From Argentina anserina (lineage: Eukaryota; Streptophyta; Magnoliopsida; Rosales; Rosaceae): 64,000 nt of DNA. The DNA lies in contig NC_065875.1 in assembly GCF_933775445.1 (NCBI RefSeq), positions 1,674,001 to 1,738,000 on the forward strand. Reading direction: 5' to 3'. This document shows positions 34,547-47,540 of this stretch, piece by piece (position 1 is the stretch's first letter; the number at the start of each line of letters is the position of its first letter). Below the pieces are notes generated by a model. The model did not search any database. It saw nothing but the letters and a program-made list of their open reading frames with translations, and had not been told where the DNA came from. Position numbers and translations under genes: made by a program.

Positions 34547-37500
34547 CGTTATCAGCACGTTTGCTTTGTATTTGAGTTTTAGCCAAAGAAAATAACACGA
34601 AAACCTAGATCGAAATCATAGCTTATGATGAAAAGAATTTTTGTAGAAGAAGACGAAGAAGGCAAAAAGCACCCAGATTTCTTATCATGGCACCCACATT
34701 CTTCTTTGTTCTCACCGTCGGCACCCTTCCACCGCCGCTCCCCTCCATCGTCGCCTCGAATTCGACCCAAGAACATAAAGAAATATGTTTACCTCTTTCT
34801 GGTATAATTGGCAAGGTAATTTAAATTATTACATGAATCATATTTTCTATTCACTTAATTTACATGGAAATTATGATTAAATGAGACCTAATCATTTAAT
34901 TTACTATTTAACTATTTACTACTCTGTGTGGTGAATTAGTGAATTAGTATTCGTTATATGATTAAATGTGACCTAATCATATAATTCTAATTGTTTTGTA
35001 TGTAACGTATCACTTGCACTACGACGATTAATGCGAGAAATGCGATGCATGAAAAACAACCACAGTTACAAGCAGTTATTTGGCAAATTTACAAATCTGA
35101 CGACGTTTGACTCAGATCTACTGTTGCAGACCTTGACCCGGCGACTCCTAAATCGGATCCGTCGACCCGACCCGACCTATGAAAAAAAAGGTTTTTACTT
35201 CTGGTTATTAAAAAAAATTAATTACCTCTTATGGTAAACAGTTAAAGGTAATTATTTTATTACTTTTACGACTCAGTGAATCATATTTGCTATTCACTGT
35301 TACTAATCTCAATTTAACAACTACTACGTAAATGGTAAATGTGCAATTCACTTTACCTTTTATATATTATTTATTACCTTCATTGAAAACGGTAAATTAA
35401 ATGAGATTAAATCACATATATATGATTAAAGTGACTAATCATGTAAATATTGTTGTTTTTGCATGTGATTTATTCATAACCATGTAACGAGCAACGTGGA
35501 ATTATGAGATCAAGACTCATTTGATATGCAGTTTATTTGGCAAACTTACAAGTAAGATCTAAATTAGTGTTGCCGCTTTTATTAAATTTCATTCATATAA
35601 ATGAAATTATATACGTTACGTGAGTAAAGTAGTCTCTGAATATCGTGACATGTTATATGCTATGCAGATTTAAATTTATTTTTAAATTTGATTGCTTAGC
35701 ATGTAATTGCATCGTAATGTTATGATTTACGTTTTACGTATTATATTTATACATGGTCTTTGGCACAAGTGTAATAATTGCCTTAGCCTTGTATATTATG
35801 TAACCATGTTACATGCTATGCTTATTATTAAAATTTAATTACTTAACATGTCATTAAATCGTGATGCTATGATTTAAATTGTTAAGCATTATATATTTAT
35901 ACATGGTCATTGGCATGTATCATGAATACGATAATTGCCTAAGTTTTGTAAATTACTTAACCATGTTAAATGATATGCTCTATTTGTTGCAAATGCTATG
36001 TTTATATAATTTTTATAATTATGTTATTTAGCATATTATATGAGCATTGCCATGATAACGAAATTTCATGAGAATTTTATAATTCAAAAAACAAAGAGAG
36101 GACAAACATATTCTTGTGATAAAGTATTTTCATGAAGCATCGAAAAATACGACCATTTCAATTCTTGGTCTTGCAATCCGATTTGTATTTCTTGGAAATT
36201 AATTAAATTGTATATCTTTATTGTGATAAAGCAACTTCATAAATCTCCAAAGTGGCCATAATGTATTTTGGTATGTTTAATTTTCGTGTAAGTCTATTTA
36301 GATTTTTAGACTGCGAAACTAATAAGTCTCGTACTCTATTTACAGTTAGTTAAACCAAAACAACATATATTGAACTCTTCATAATTTGAGTACCAACCTT
36401 CCCTACAAGCCAACCAAGGCTCAACCATGATCGAATTATGCAAACATGTTTCCCTGCACGTAATTTAGAAGCATATTTAAAATCTTGAATGACAAAGAAA
36501 TGTCTCTCAAGACAAAGAAATGTCTTTCAGAAAAGAGAAAAACTTCTCAGAAAGAACTATGGATAATAATGAAGAAATAACCCTAAAGCAAAGGGCAAAT
36601 ATTATGAACATGTAGGTTCATACAAACCGATCCATGGAAATTGATAACAATGTACCGTTTAAAAAAATGCATAGGGGATATGATATGAGCAATGTAATGC
36701 CCTCTTACAAAAAGAGTATAAAATAATGAAAGTACAACAATTTGAAAAAAAATATTCAATATCAAACTACGAGGAGAAAATTCTTCAATTTAAGAGCGAC
36801 ACAAATCTATGTCAATTCAAAATGTTTTAAACTTCTATTACAGTCTGTCACTAATTTTCCAAGATATAATGTAATGGCTATTATATATGCCTAAAATTTC
36901 GGTATTGAAGTACCTTTGAATTGGACAAGACCTTGATGCAATCGTTGACACACAATTAAGGTTATGAATTTTTCTCAATGAATTGAGAATATTCGAATAT
37001 TAATCGAGATATACGAGGTTCGATTTTATGGTTCGATTTTTTTATATTTGACTTTGCGAAGTACCGCATAAAGTAGAACAACTTCACAAAATATTAGTAT
37101 GACATGAATAACTGAATGCAAAGAAATACATCATGCGATCCCCACAGTAGTACTACTGAAGCATAATTGTACTATATTTGTGGATATAAATAATAATATT
37201 AATAATGATCGATAATATATAATCCTTCGGGATTCAAAATATACATGCATTATGATATGGAGATATCGTTTTACGATTCTATCAAATTACTCTAAAGAAT
37301 TTGGGTTTATATTCCATTTTCATATCTTACCTATATACTTCATTGGCACTTTATGTAACAAGGGTCAACATGAGATAATCAAACTCTCATACGTTTTAAA
37401 TATATATGTCAACGACGTTTTCATGTAAAATGAATAAGTGAGATTACAGTTTACTTCTTTTGCACTATCTCTAATGGCTGCGGATGTAACCGAGTATTAG

Positions 37501-38459
37501 ACAAGTTCATATATCCCTTTAGCAAGTATATATGAAACTGCTTAATATTTGGGCTTTGACATATTTGGGCTTTGGCACGATTTACTGGGGTACCCAGGTC
37601 GTGCTATATGTGTACGTATATGAAATGAGTTCCACCAACACACTCATTTTTTTTGGATAAAATAGAAGTAAGAACTAAGGAAACAAAGTACTGTCAAAAT
37701 CCTTAAATTTATTTTTATGGAGGAATTGAAGATGTAATTTCATCCCCATATTTCGTCGCTCCCCTAAGACGGAACTGTGAAATGTTTAATGCACAAGTAT
37801 ATGCACTAACACTATATTATGCTTCTTATATCCATTGTGATTAGGTATGAAAAGCTAATCATTCAAAGCTCATCGATTTCCTAAAGAAATTTGGATTGAG
37901 ATCATCCTATGCAAAGGACATGTATTCTCACTGTGTTCAAGGATTGAATCCAACGACAATTATGTAGATTAATTCAACCAACTTGCAGACACTTTAAATA
38001 ATTTAAGGTGTTGGTTGATGTGTCAACACGCTAGTCACGTGTCATCACACCATTCACTACTAAAACTAATGTTACTTATGCTAGTTACAAACCCACATGG
38101 TCTCACGGAAAATGACTAAAGTACTAGTCTTGATATTGGTAAGTTGTAACGCGCACCAATCTTTCCGTTTATGGTAATGTAATTTTTGCATAAACAACTT
38201 ATTTCTCACTAGTTTTTGGCTATCACCTTACTCATTGTAAAAGGAATTACAATCGATAACATCAAAGGATCGAAATACTTGAGCTCGCCAGGATTGACAC
38301 GGATCTACAATCCTTGAGCTCAACTAGGTTAACCTACGTGCCAAATTGCGACGCCATATCGCATAATGGTGAAGCCAACTAATGTGAGTAAATGTTCTTA
38401 CTGGAGACGAGCATCCAGATAGTCCGATATATTGCAACTTTGACAAGCGATCTCTTTTT

Positions 38460-39660
38460 CCGCTAGATATGTGGAATATCACTTTGATGAGGCAGTCTTC
38501 CCGTCGTTAGGGGGAGATAAGAACAAAGAATGTTCAAGTGGAACGACAGGAATTGTCGCGGTTTGTCCCCACTGTGTCTCATCTTGATCCCCGCTTTTGC
38601 ACAAAGTGATGAGATCACAGATATTAGCTGCAAATAGGCTTGCAAGGTTCAATGTCCTAAGAAGAGGACATGGCGCCACCCAAAAGGACTTGGGCATTGC
38701 GTTGCCACCATAGATGGTGGCATGTTGGCACCATCAAGTGGCATAAATGGTGTCATAGGCCGTGGCTCTCCAAGGAAGAGGGGTAGACCACCTTATGTTC
38801 GATATATACTCGATTAAAGGAAGAAATCGAGTTTGGCACAATTGGATCCACTGATTCATAATCTCAAATCCGCCTCATAAGAATTCCTGGATTTTGGTTA
38901 TCACTGGGGGACGCCTCAGATGTTAGAACAAATCCTTGAATATATAGAGATCTCTACCAAATACAAACCACATGAGGATGTAGGATATTGAGTCTTCATA
39001 TCGAACCATACTTCGTTGAGAAATAACAACGTAGTAATTTTGGCCCAATGGAAAGAAGCGATCCAGCATGAACTAAAGTTCACTAACAAAGAGATAGGTA
39101 TTTGGGCAAGTGAAGCCGACACTGCAAATGTAAACCCTATCATATATCTTTGTTAGGATGCGTATGAGAATTAAGAATATATGCTCACCTTATAGCGCAA
39201 GGTCTCTCACAAACGCACTGGAATCGACTACGAGGAAATAATCTTTTGTAATAGACCATAAAGAGATATTCTCGTAATAGAAGTCATTGCACTCCACTAC
39301 CTTATCAGTTTGGTAGTTTCCGAAAAACTAACAAATGCAGCTTATGAATGGTGAAATAATGTATCTCTATGGGGATCGAAATTAATAGATATACATGAAA
39401 GTCATATAACAGACTTTATCCACTCAAGAAATGGTTCTAGATCACATAGCGTTACAAAAGGAATTGAAACGTTCACAAAGTAAAATACTTGATTATGAAT
39501 AGGGATCAAATGTGTTATGTCATTGCGTATTCAATATGGATTTGCAGAGTCTTTTGATGAACTAAAAAGATGTCGCCATTACAAATCCTAAGTCGAGAAT
39601 GAAAAAGATCATTGGGAAGTCACAGTCTCAAAATGGATCTTGAGGACTGTAATATTGATG
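38460..39660 (+). pseudogene. copia pol remnant (hinge and reverse transcriptase shreds)
   Basis: HFDEAVFPSLGGDKN marks the integrase-RT hinge. It is followed by degraded reverse transcriptase pieces (VFGQVKPTLQM, RSLTNALESTTRK, QMQLMN...YLYGD, IYMKV). Stops are scattered throughout, and no catalytic YVDD-type motif is visible. The piece is collinear with copia pol, but many segments are missing. Confidence 0.75.
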
Positions 39661-40256
39661 ATTAAACCATCAATCGGCTTTTAAGCACTCTAAAGGTTAA
39701 AAGTGAGGCTTCCATATCTCCCATGATCAGTCGAAGTCTTTAAAGATAGATCTGTTTTCGTCTATTTGAAAGATGACGAATAAGTGTTGGGAAATGAGAT
39801 TCCCTATAGAAGTGTAAAGACGCATTATTGCACTTAACACAATATATTTGACTCGACCTCTCATTCGTTGTATATCTTAGCGCCCACGCAACAATAATAC
39901 CCAAAGGTTTAGATTTATAATCCCTATAAAGAAAAGAGAAAATGACATGATGAGAATGAATTCTATTCACGTCGTTACACATTTGGCGTAAAGAAATACG
40001 TACCAAATAAGATGGATCATTAAATATGCAAAAGTTATCAAAACTCTCATGATTAATGTAAAGATCAGGGGGAGGTGCAGACATCAGGGGGAGTCTAGCA
40101 CATATATGTTAATCTTAAATGTAATAGGTGTGTTGTGCTCTTTTCTCCTTCGACCAAGGTTTTATTTTCTCCCATTGGGTTTTGTTACTTGGCAAGGTTT
40201 TTAATGAGGCAACATCTTATGCACCATTATATTTTTAAACTCGGCACAAGGGGGAG

Positions 40257-40466
40257 TGTTAAAGGAAAAACACCATTAGTGTGCCTCGTTAATGCAAATA
40301 AAGGAATAAGTTAATGACGTTTATGATCAACGGATGTAACGGATCAATCACCATTATGTAGCCTTAATTACCATTGTAATTACCATTTATTTCTATTGTA
40401 ATCTTGACCCCTATATAAAGGGGATTATCAATAAGATGAATAGACAATTCTATTTTCCCTACAACA
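40257..40466 (+). repeat. 3' LTR of copia element 2
   Basis: Identical to the 5' LTR except for one G/A difference near position 70 of the LTR. Confidence 0.96.
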
Positions 40467-40680
40467 ATTGGTTAATTTATGTTATTTGTATAATTGTATA
40501 TATGCATTAGAAGAGTAAGCCTCATTACTTTTACCGACTAGTTATATCGATTTTGATTTCAATTAATAAAATTATTTTACACCGTCGAGAATCTTCATTA
40601 TCTTTTTATAGTTAAGTTCAAGCACCCCAATGATCCAATCTTTGATCCGCCACTGGAGCCAAGTATATTGAATGGTTAAG

Positions 40681-43600
40681 CTAGAAGCCCAACAATTTTT
40701 TCATCTCTACCTTCTCTCTCAAGTCTTCTTCAGACGGAATCTTGGCCTTGTTTCTTGACATTGCAGACCACCATGCCCTCAGCTCATCCTGTAATGGATA
40801 TGAGGAAATTGTTAAAACATTAAATGCAAAAAAAAAAAAAGATTATGTAAACTACATGAGTTTGGATAGAAATCCGCCTAGGACAGAAACTCTACGAGTA
40901 GTGAAAGGACATATAGGTCAAACCAACCAATGAAGAAATTAGAAGATGGTTCATCTAAGGATGTGACCCCAGACCAGAGCATAGGTAGCATGTAGATGTA
41001 AGTTTTGTGATAATAGAATGTTAGAATCTTTTGGCCAACAACTATAGGCTGAAATAGTCAACAAAAAACCAAAGGAGTGGAGAAGTAGAAATAAATAGAT
41101 AGCCTTTATTAACTATACACACAGTGAAAGGCAAGCATGTTCCGAACTATTAAAGAGGGGTGAGGGTATAAATGTGGTACATTTCAAAAAGTTTGATCAA
41201 GGGGGTTAGAAATCAGATTATTACCTCAAGGAAATCATGGTTGGATACATACTGGGTCTCAACCACACATCTAATCCCCCCAACAATGACAGATATAGAA
41301 TTTCTGGCATTCTGTGGATGACTTTCTCTCTGTGAACCTGTTGTGCCTTGACGGACAAGATAATACAAAGGGAAAATTCATTATTTTACTTATCACAGCA
41401 TTAAAACCACACAAGAGTCTGATAAACACAATCAGATCATCCTCCTAAAACGGATTTTCTGTCTACCAAGAACAAAAGCTTGATGGATAAATAACTATAC
41501 CAGTTATGCATGACACATAGTATCCAGTTCCGCCTAGTCCTGTTTCACATTTTCCAAGCAGCAGGCGCAAAAATAACCCCTCCAGATTCGAGAGCGAGGT
41601 ATGAGAACTCATCCATCTGATGCATTAAAATCATATGAGACCTTAAATATCTAACAAGTCATAAGGACAAGCAACAGAGGTGCTCCATTAGTTGTTTTAA
41701 TATATTATTTCACTTGTGCTAGAACTTTTATAAGGTTAAATCACATGACACAAGTTACAGTCAGTTATAGTACAACAAGTGGTACCAGAGAACATCCTAG
41801 TCTTAATTCACATACTAGGTAAATAAAACCTGATATGTTAGTTTTATTTAAACTTGTACTTTTTTAAATGTGCCGCTTGGTAGTGTTGTATTTCATTATC
41901 CAGTTTTGTTATGCTTACAACTGAAATTTTTTACCATATCATCTTGCCAATTTGCTTCAAAGACTTTAAACTTCAATGAAAATATATATAAAGCCTTTTT
42001 TCCTTATAACCTTGCGTAAATTACTAGGTAAATTAAGGATTCTATAAAATTCCTGTTCATAAATTTCTATATTCAAACAATTAGATAGCATAGACAGCTA
42101 ATCTTTATATCACACTTATCTAAAGCACCAACGTGCATGCGACTGCAAACTATCAGAGCTCAAACATACAAACACACAAAAGATAATTTCAAACCAGAAA
42201 TTTATAATAGTGAAATGTCAGTTGGTATGCAGCTTACTTCAGGACATCTGTACGAGACAAGCGAAGCCTTTTTATAGAGTCAGAGATTCCTTTGGGTACA
42301 TCTTTAACAGGCATCTGGAAAAACTGTGACAAAGGGATGACCTGTTTTTCTTTGCTGTTATTTTTTCCAGAGCTTGAGGCACTGTATATCTTAACTGAAT
42401 TTGAAGAATGTCTCATTTTCTTGGAGGCAACATTTGATTTCCAGCTCAAATTAAGATCCCTCTGTAGTCTTGAGTCATCCTGATCCACAGAAGCTAGAGA
42501 TCCACCATCTTTACCAATTATCTGCTTCATATTTCCTTCTGCATCAAGCTTGGTTTGACTAGGGCTGCAGCAATAAGACACATTACATTCCAATTGTGGT
42601 TGCCCCACTTTGACATTAGGACATGAGACAGCCCAATGACTGCATTGGAAACATCTAATGCAGAAAGAAGACATATACTCTGCTCCATTATAAGACTTGA
42701 ATTTTCTTGGTAAATCCTGAAGTTCAGCATCTTTTATCTGTGAACAGTCTTGTAGATGGTGACCTTGTATGCCACAAAAGAAACAGGTAATGATTTTATC
42801 AGCAGCATTACCTGTCATGCTACATTGAGTGATGTGCTTAAGAGCATCTAATCTCCTAGCAAAGACAGAAGCCATTGCTTCAGAACCTCCAAACTGAGGG
42901 GCTGGAAGCATTGGATTTAGTTTGGAAACTGACTTCTCATCACTCTGGCCTTCATTTCTATTGAAAGAAAGTGAACCTGCATTATCCGCTGCACAATCCT
43001 GTAGCTCATAACCAGAGACAACAACTGTATTTTCAACTAACTGCCCCTTCACCCCCACATTTTTCTTGTCATTGGAGCAGTCAAGAGCTGCACCAACACT
43101 GTAACGATCTGACATTAATGATGGACCTGATATTTTTGGAGTAAAGCGAGTAACCCACAAACTTCCCAGCATGTCTCTTCTATGAAAAAACTTATCAGTT
43201 GTCTTCCCCTCAGACTGTGGGTCAGATTCAACATGCTCGACACGTTTTCTCTTACGTTTTCCCAAAGAAGAACTAGGGCTAACTTCATCTTTCTGTTTAC
43301 CATACTCCAAGTTGCATGCATATCTGTTCTTCAGAGAATCAGTATTATTGCCTTTATCCTGAGTACTGGCTGCTTGTGCAAATAGAATCTCTGGTTGAAT
43401 TTCTGAACCTACTTCATTACCGCAGGAAGACTCGCTGAGCTTTCCAACTGGCAGAAAACATCTTTTGACTAGATTCATTTCCTCCCGGCGAATTTTTTTT
43501 GGGACAATAGCTAGCTCAGGTTCCTCAGATCTTTCTCCTATTGCATTATCACCACTTGACACTCTTGTTTCCTTTTCCTCTGCCCTTGGGCAGTACAAGG

Positions 43601-45527
43601 ACTGGAAAATTGACTGAAAACCAATACATTTTAGTCCGGCATCTTGGTCCTTGTTGTGTGTGATCAGTTTCTTATCAGAATTCTCATGAGCAAGATCAGG
43701 ATGTACAACGGTAAGAGGTAGTGCTTCATCCTGTATTGATTTTGAGAAACCCTTCATCATGCATGATATCCAATTCATGAAGGAGCTATCTTGTTTAACA
43801 TAGGAAGTACAAGCTGGAGTTTCTTGAATTTGCTTTCTGAATATGTTACTCCCAACAATGAACTGTTCTTCAAAGCCCCACCTCTTCTTGCCCGATGACA
43901 GCAACCTGGCACTGTTACAGCTCTCCACACTCTCATGGCTATCATCCTCTTCTTTTGACATTCTCGTACTAAGATCTCCATCAGATGAAGCTTTTTTGGA
44001 CATTCTTCCAGTAAGCTTTCCATCAGATAAAATTTTTTCCTTGCCTTTTCTTTGATGTATATGGATTCTACTGTTAGTTGGAGAGTGTTTATCCAGAACA
44101 GAGTTGTTTACGGGAAGTAACTCCTCAACATGTTTAGAGCTTTCTTTGAGCCCCAGGAGGAATTCAGCTGCTACTTTTTGACTTTCTTTACTGCAAGCAT
44201 TTTCACTTCTCAGTTTTTGTACATCATGATCAGCAGTTGACTCCAATTTATCCAAGGGACTTCTGCCTTGGAAATTTTGATCCACCACTAAAGCACCGGA
44301 ATGTTTACTTGCATTCACTAGGTAGGCTTTGGAGGTCAAAAGAAACTCAATTTCCTTATTCGGATTTCCATCATCAGCATGTTTGTTTTCACGGACAAGT
44401 TCCCCCAAGAAAGGTTCTCCTTGTACCAGAAAAGGTATTATTTGATCTGCTTTCATCACATTAGCCCTGTCTCTGTCGACATCACCTGCAGGGGTAAATC
44501 ACATAAGTAATTTGCAATAGTATGAGGAAGTAAAAAACTGTGATTCCAAGGCATTATAGATTGAAGTAAGAACTCAGGAACTGAATCTTGGCTTGAAGCC
44601 TTGGTGACAGCAAAAGTTCCATAGGTTAACAAATATCACTAGATTTTGTATACATGCTTCCGGAACTTTTTTATTCTGTCTGCCAAAGTACATTGCAATA
44701 TTAATATCGGAATAGCAGGATGCACCTGGCAATGTCGTATGTAATATTTCTCCACTTTCAGGCATCTCACGTATTTCACCTACTTCAAAATTGATTGGAC
44801 TGCAAGTATCCACCTGTTTATGCCAAATAGATACTTCCCCAGGTGTTTTCACTTCCTCCTTGCCTGCAATGGTTTCTGCAAAGAAATTTTTTTTCAGAAA
44901 TTTGGGCAACAACATCACCAGATAATTGAAAATGTTATAAAAGAGTATCAAGTTCTCACCAGCGGACTCAAAACATCTTATTATTACACCTACTCAAAAT
45001 ATCATGAAGGAGAGTGCCTAAACATGGCATGATTGCAATTTCCCTAGAAAGATCTATCCCTACCTGTCTCACATTCTTGGCTCAACGCATGTGCCAGCAT
45101 GATGCCAGCATCACTTTTTGGCGACGTAGTTAAATCTTCTTTGCCAGAAACTTCACCCTTTACACAGAATGATGTATCTGAATTTATAAAATTTTCCTCA
45201 TCTATAGGCTTCTCAGCAGCTGACCTTCCACCTGTATTGCTTTGTGGTGGCGAAAGAGTAACATTGCTTGGACCTGCACCTTAGAAAGTGAGATTTTTTT
45301 TTTCGACAAGCTTGAATCAGCTCTCAGTTCAGACTCAAACCTTTTTCTGCACACCAAACTAACTCCGACAGGGGCTCCGTGGCCACAAATGTCATGCCTA
45401 ACACTGAACCTGCATTTGCACCTGCACCTAAATCACTGTTCAACCTGCTCTGGATACACTGATTAGAATAACCCAGAGCAAGCCCCAAATCAGTCAATGG
45501 TTCTATGTTCTCATTTTTCTCATCCAT
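40681..45527 (-). CDS. plant CCHC zinc-knuckle protein, function unknown
   Basis: Seven coding exons fit in phase: 45341-45527, 45064-45273, 44726-44875, 42238-44485, 41501-41616, 41225-41346, 40681-40788, giving about 1046 residues. The protein starts MDEKNENIEPLTDLGLALGY, is rich in Ser/Glu/Lys, and has a basic nuclear-signal-like run GKRKRKRVEH. Two CX2CX4HX4C knuckles follow at about residues 754-767 (CFFCGIQGHHLQDC) and 793-806 (CIRCFQCSHWAVSC). The C-terminal conserved block reads GLGGTGYYVSCITG and ends EEDLREKVEMKKLLGF. Such knuckles usually bind RNA or single-stranded DNA; a nuclear role is inference. The large exon ends at an AA|GTAAGC donor that also spells an in-frame TAA, so simple ORF calling truncates the protein. 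The exon 1 boundary is uncertain because the frame breaks just after it (see findings). Confidence 0.85.
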
Positions 45528-45552
45528 TTTTTGGCTTGATAAGCGCTTTATC

Positions 45553-47540
45553 CTGCATGTCCAAAATGAACCAAGTTAGACCTTCTGATCATGCTTAACA
45601 TGCGAACTTTCTTTAGATGAAACACAATCAATTTTCATTTATTTGTGACAGAATAACCCTTTGAATTCTACCAAAAGATCATGGGAACAACAATGGGAAA
45701 GGTATGCTACAAAGAACTTAGAAAATAGTGAATTAAGGCACCAAACAGTTAGAAAGTAACTATCATTTTCTCAAAAATTGGGACCAAAATCAGCTCATCA
45801 CAAGGTCCACCATCACACATTATCAACTAAAAAAAATTCTCTATGGCAAGGGAAGGTAGTTTCCATAATTAATTGTATCCTTCAATGCAGAGAAACATTT
45901 CTGACATATGTGTGAGATAGATATAACCTACTCTCAATCCGTTTCAGCAAAGGTGATACTTACCGCAATCTGAGGGGTTGTAGCAGATGTAATTTATATC
46001 TATCACCTGTGATATTATGAAATATTTAATCAGGTTCCATAATTTTACTCATATTTAATGTTCTTCAGATATCTGAGTGAATGCTTTTATTAGTCAGTTG
46101 ATATATTGATTAAAATCACTGCAAGGGTGAGGGAGCATATATAGCTTGGAATCAAATAATGCCACACCTTTTTTATAAACAAATAATCAAGATTGCAGGA
46201 TCGTGACAAAAATGACTTTTACTGCAGGACAAATTGAAGCTGTGAAATGGAAGAAACAAAAAAAAAACTAAATAAGAAAAATAAATTTAACCCAGAAACA
46301 GCGTTAAATCATATTTACTTTGAAATAACAATAGGGAAAATTTGGGGATTTCATTTGCAAGTTAAATGATACAATTGCTCAAGAGACTAAGAATTACAGA
46401 CAAAAGGATAAGATAATATAAAGCCAGTTCACTCTGTTACAATTGTGGATACTAAAATTGTACACAGCTGAAGATCTTGCTGTCATGAACAAACACTAAT
46501 AGCATTAATTTTTGAGTTACATAAGTTGCGGATATCATACACTACTGCTTCTGTATTTCAGAAAAATGAGAGATTTTTTTCAGTGCCAAAAAAGAGTAAT
46601 ACTAATAAGAGGCTGCACCATGCTTCTTTCTTTTTACAGACCAGAAAAACTTTCTTTAATTTGAGCTCCTCCCAATCAACTATCCTTCTATACCTCAAAT
46701 CAGAAGAAGTCAAAGATATGCATATTTAAAATTTTGATCACAGCTAGTTAAAAAGGGTTTCTCATCCCAGAAAAGAAAATCACTTCTTCAATACATTTCA
46801 TTTGCATGACATGAAAAACAAAGTCACCCTTAATCGCTGAGATGCAATTAACATTTCTAAAGGAATTGGACTTGAAAGATTACAACTTCATCCAAGAAGA
46901 AGTAAAACCCTTCATTTCTTAAACCTAATTCATCAATGCTAGGCATGTCTTATCATCTGATACCATTAACAACTAAGTCTTGACAAACTTAGGAAACAAC
47001 AGGAATTTCAGTCCAGAAGTATTGAACTGATGAGAAGAACAAGAAGGTTCCTTTATGTTATACTTCTCTGGAAAATAGCTTGCTAATGAACAATCATTTG
47101 AATTCAACCCAAATAATCAAATACAGAAACAAAAAGTAGTACAGCAAAAAGTCCCAAAACATCATCAGAATATCTCACCAGACAATGCATAAAGCAAGAA
47201 CCTTGAAGAACAGAGGTGAAGTACAGAGCAAATCAAATTTGGAAGACACCCATTAAAGCAAAACCATTTATAGTGGGCACCCAACAAAGTACTATAAAAT
47301 CATCTTTCACTTCACCAGAAAGTACATTAAATAAGAAGCTTAAGAGGGTGCAGTTAAAAAACAGCCAACAAATATAAAATCCATCCAAAGTGGAGACCCA
47401 CTGTACCTGTTGTCCTTCAATCCATAACTTGCTGTCTCAAATTGGAGAGTATAAGAAAGAGAGCTCTGGTTTCTTCAAAGAAAGGAAACCAGAGAAAATG
47501 CATGCCATTCCTTGGAACCACACACACAGCAGTCTTCTAA
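45553..47540 (-). promoter_or_regulatory. probable 5' UTR intron and leader exon of the zinc-knuckle gene
   Basis: An ACATGCAG acceptor lies about 25 bases before the ATG. A donor-like ACAACAG|GTACAG at about 47406 follows a CT-rich leader-like stretch (47406-47510), implying a 5' UTR intron of roughly 1.85 kb. No coding sequence is seen in the interval. Confidence 0.45.

Larger units (their letters stand above)
34337..40466 (+). mobile_element. Ty1/copia LTR retrotransposon 2, young LTRs, decayed interior
   Basis: Two 210-bp LTRs differing at one base enclose a 6130-bp element with target duplication ATTGG (34332-34336 and 40467-40471). The primer-binding site at 34547-34559 is the same 13 bases as in element 1, and the polypurine tract (CAAGGGGGAG) is also shared. 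LTRs have little other similarity to those of element 1. The interior is AT-rich with no open frame above about 115 codons; only pol shreds remain near 38.4-39.7 kb. Near-identical LTRs with a dead interior point to recent mobilisation in trans. Confidence 0.96.
33727..40655. mobile_element. hAT-type element, interrupted by copia element 2
   Basis: The left end CAGGGGTGGATC and the complement of the right end CAGTGGCGGATC form imperfect terminal repeats. GAGCCAAG is duplicated perfectly on both sides (33719-33726 and 40656-40663), the 8 bp expected of hAT. Without the nested copia element it is about 0.8 kb (33727-34336 plus 40472-40655) and non-coding, so non-autonomous. Its right target duplication ends 17 bp from the stop codon of the zinc-knuckle gene. 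Confidence 0.88.

Noticed and set aside
42234..42236. Stop codon ending the 741-codon zinc-knuckle frame
   Set aside because: The TAA is part of the GTAAGC splice donor; three further exons in phase carry the conserved C-terminus.
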